From Ypsolopha sequella (lineage: Eukaryota; Arthropoda; Insecta; Lepidoptera; Ypsolophidae), in NCBI GenBank assembly GCA_934047225.1, contig OW204012.1, forward strand, positions 744,001-808,000: DNA of 64,000 bases, written 5' to 3'. The notes under the pieces were generated by a model. That model did no database searches, was not told the DNA's origin, and was given only the letters and a program-made list of their open reading frames with translations. The translations under genes were made by a program, and so were the position numbers. Positions 63,961 to 64,000 of this stretch are shown here, in pieces; within the stretch, counting starts at the first letter, position 1, and each line of letters begins with the position of its first letter.

Positions 63961-64000
63961 AATTAATTTATTTTTATTTATTTTTGATTCATCGCACAGT

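Overview
This is eukaryotic DNA, almost certainly from a moth or butterfly. The evidence is interrupted genes with GT/AG introns, AT-rich non-coding DNA packed with transposon remnants, and a fibrohexamerin (P25) type silk-protein gene, a family I know only from Lepidoptera. Short dispersed repeats typical of lepidopteran genomes are also present (for example gcttttgcccgcggcttcgc at about 8740). No bacterial or organelle features and no intact tRNA or rRNA genes were seen.

Three host genes can be reconstructed by joining exons with matching phases. (1) 4471-28319, plus strand: a beta-1,3-galactosyltransferase-type (GT31) enzyme of 7 exons and 591 residues. It has an N-terminal signal anchor, the RETW, DDD and EDVY motifs, and an acidic insert of roughly 140 residues inside the catalytic domain. 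(2) 43485-49185, minus strand: a 219-residue secreted fibrohexamerin/P25-like protein of 5 exons with 8 cysteines. (3) 60168-63378, minus strand: the last four coding exons of CLASP (chromosome bows/orbit/MAST), a microtubule plus-end protein; its 5' part lies beyond the window. They have no evident functional link.

Most of the rest is mobile DNA. A BEL/Pao LTR retrotransposon (9653-16056, minus) with apparently identical 246-bp LTRs and a perfect 5-bp target duplication sits in intron 3 of the glycosyltransferase gene. It is inserted into an older repeat whose uninterrupted copy lies at 33695-34075. A complete mariner-like element (17869-19891) with an open 364-residue DD41D transposase lies in intron 4. 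So does a 3979-bp hAT-type element (20674-24652, 8-bp target duplication) whose interior is a tandem array of about 53 copies of a 67-bp unit. Two further hAT-type MITEs with 8-bp duplications, several TTAA-flanked (piggyBac-like) MITEs, many fold-back elements, a three-copy SINE-like family and at least six LINE remnants fill the introns and intergenic DNA.

Layout: 1-4.4 kb repeats and a LINE; 4.5-28.3 kb glycosyltransferase gene with TE-filled introns; 28.3-43.4 kb gene-free repeats and AT-rich DNA; 43.4-49.3 kb fibrohexamerin-like gene; 49.3-60.1 kb gene-free; 60.1-63.4 kb CLASP 3' end; 63.4-64 kb LINE fragment. All calls come from reading the sequence; no database search or alignment was run.
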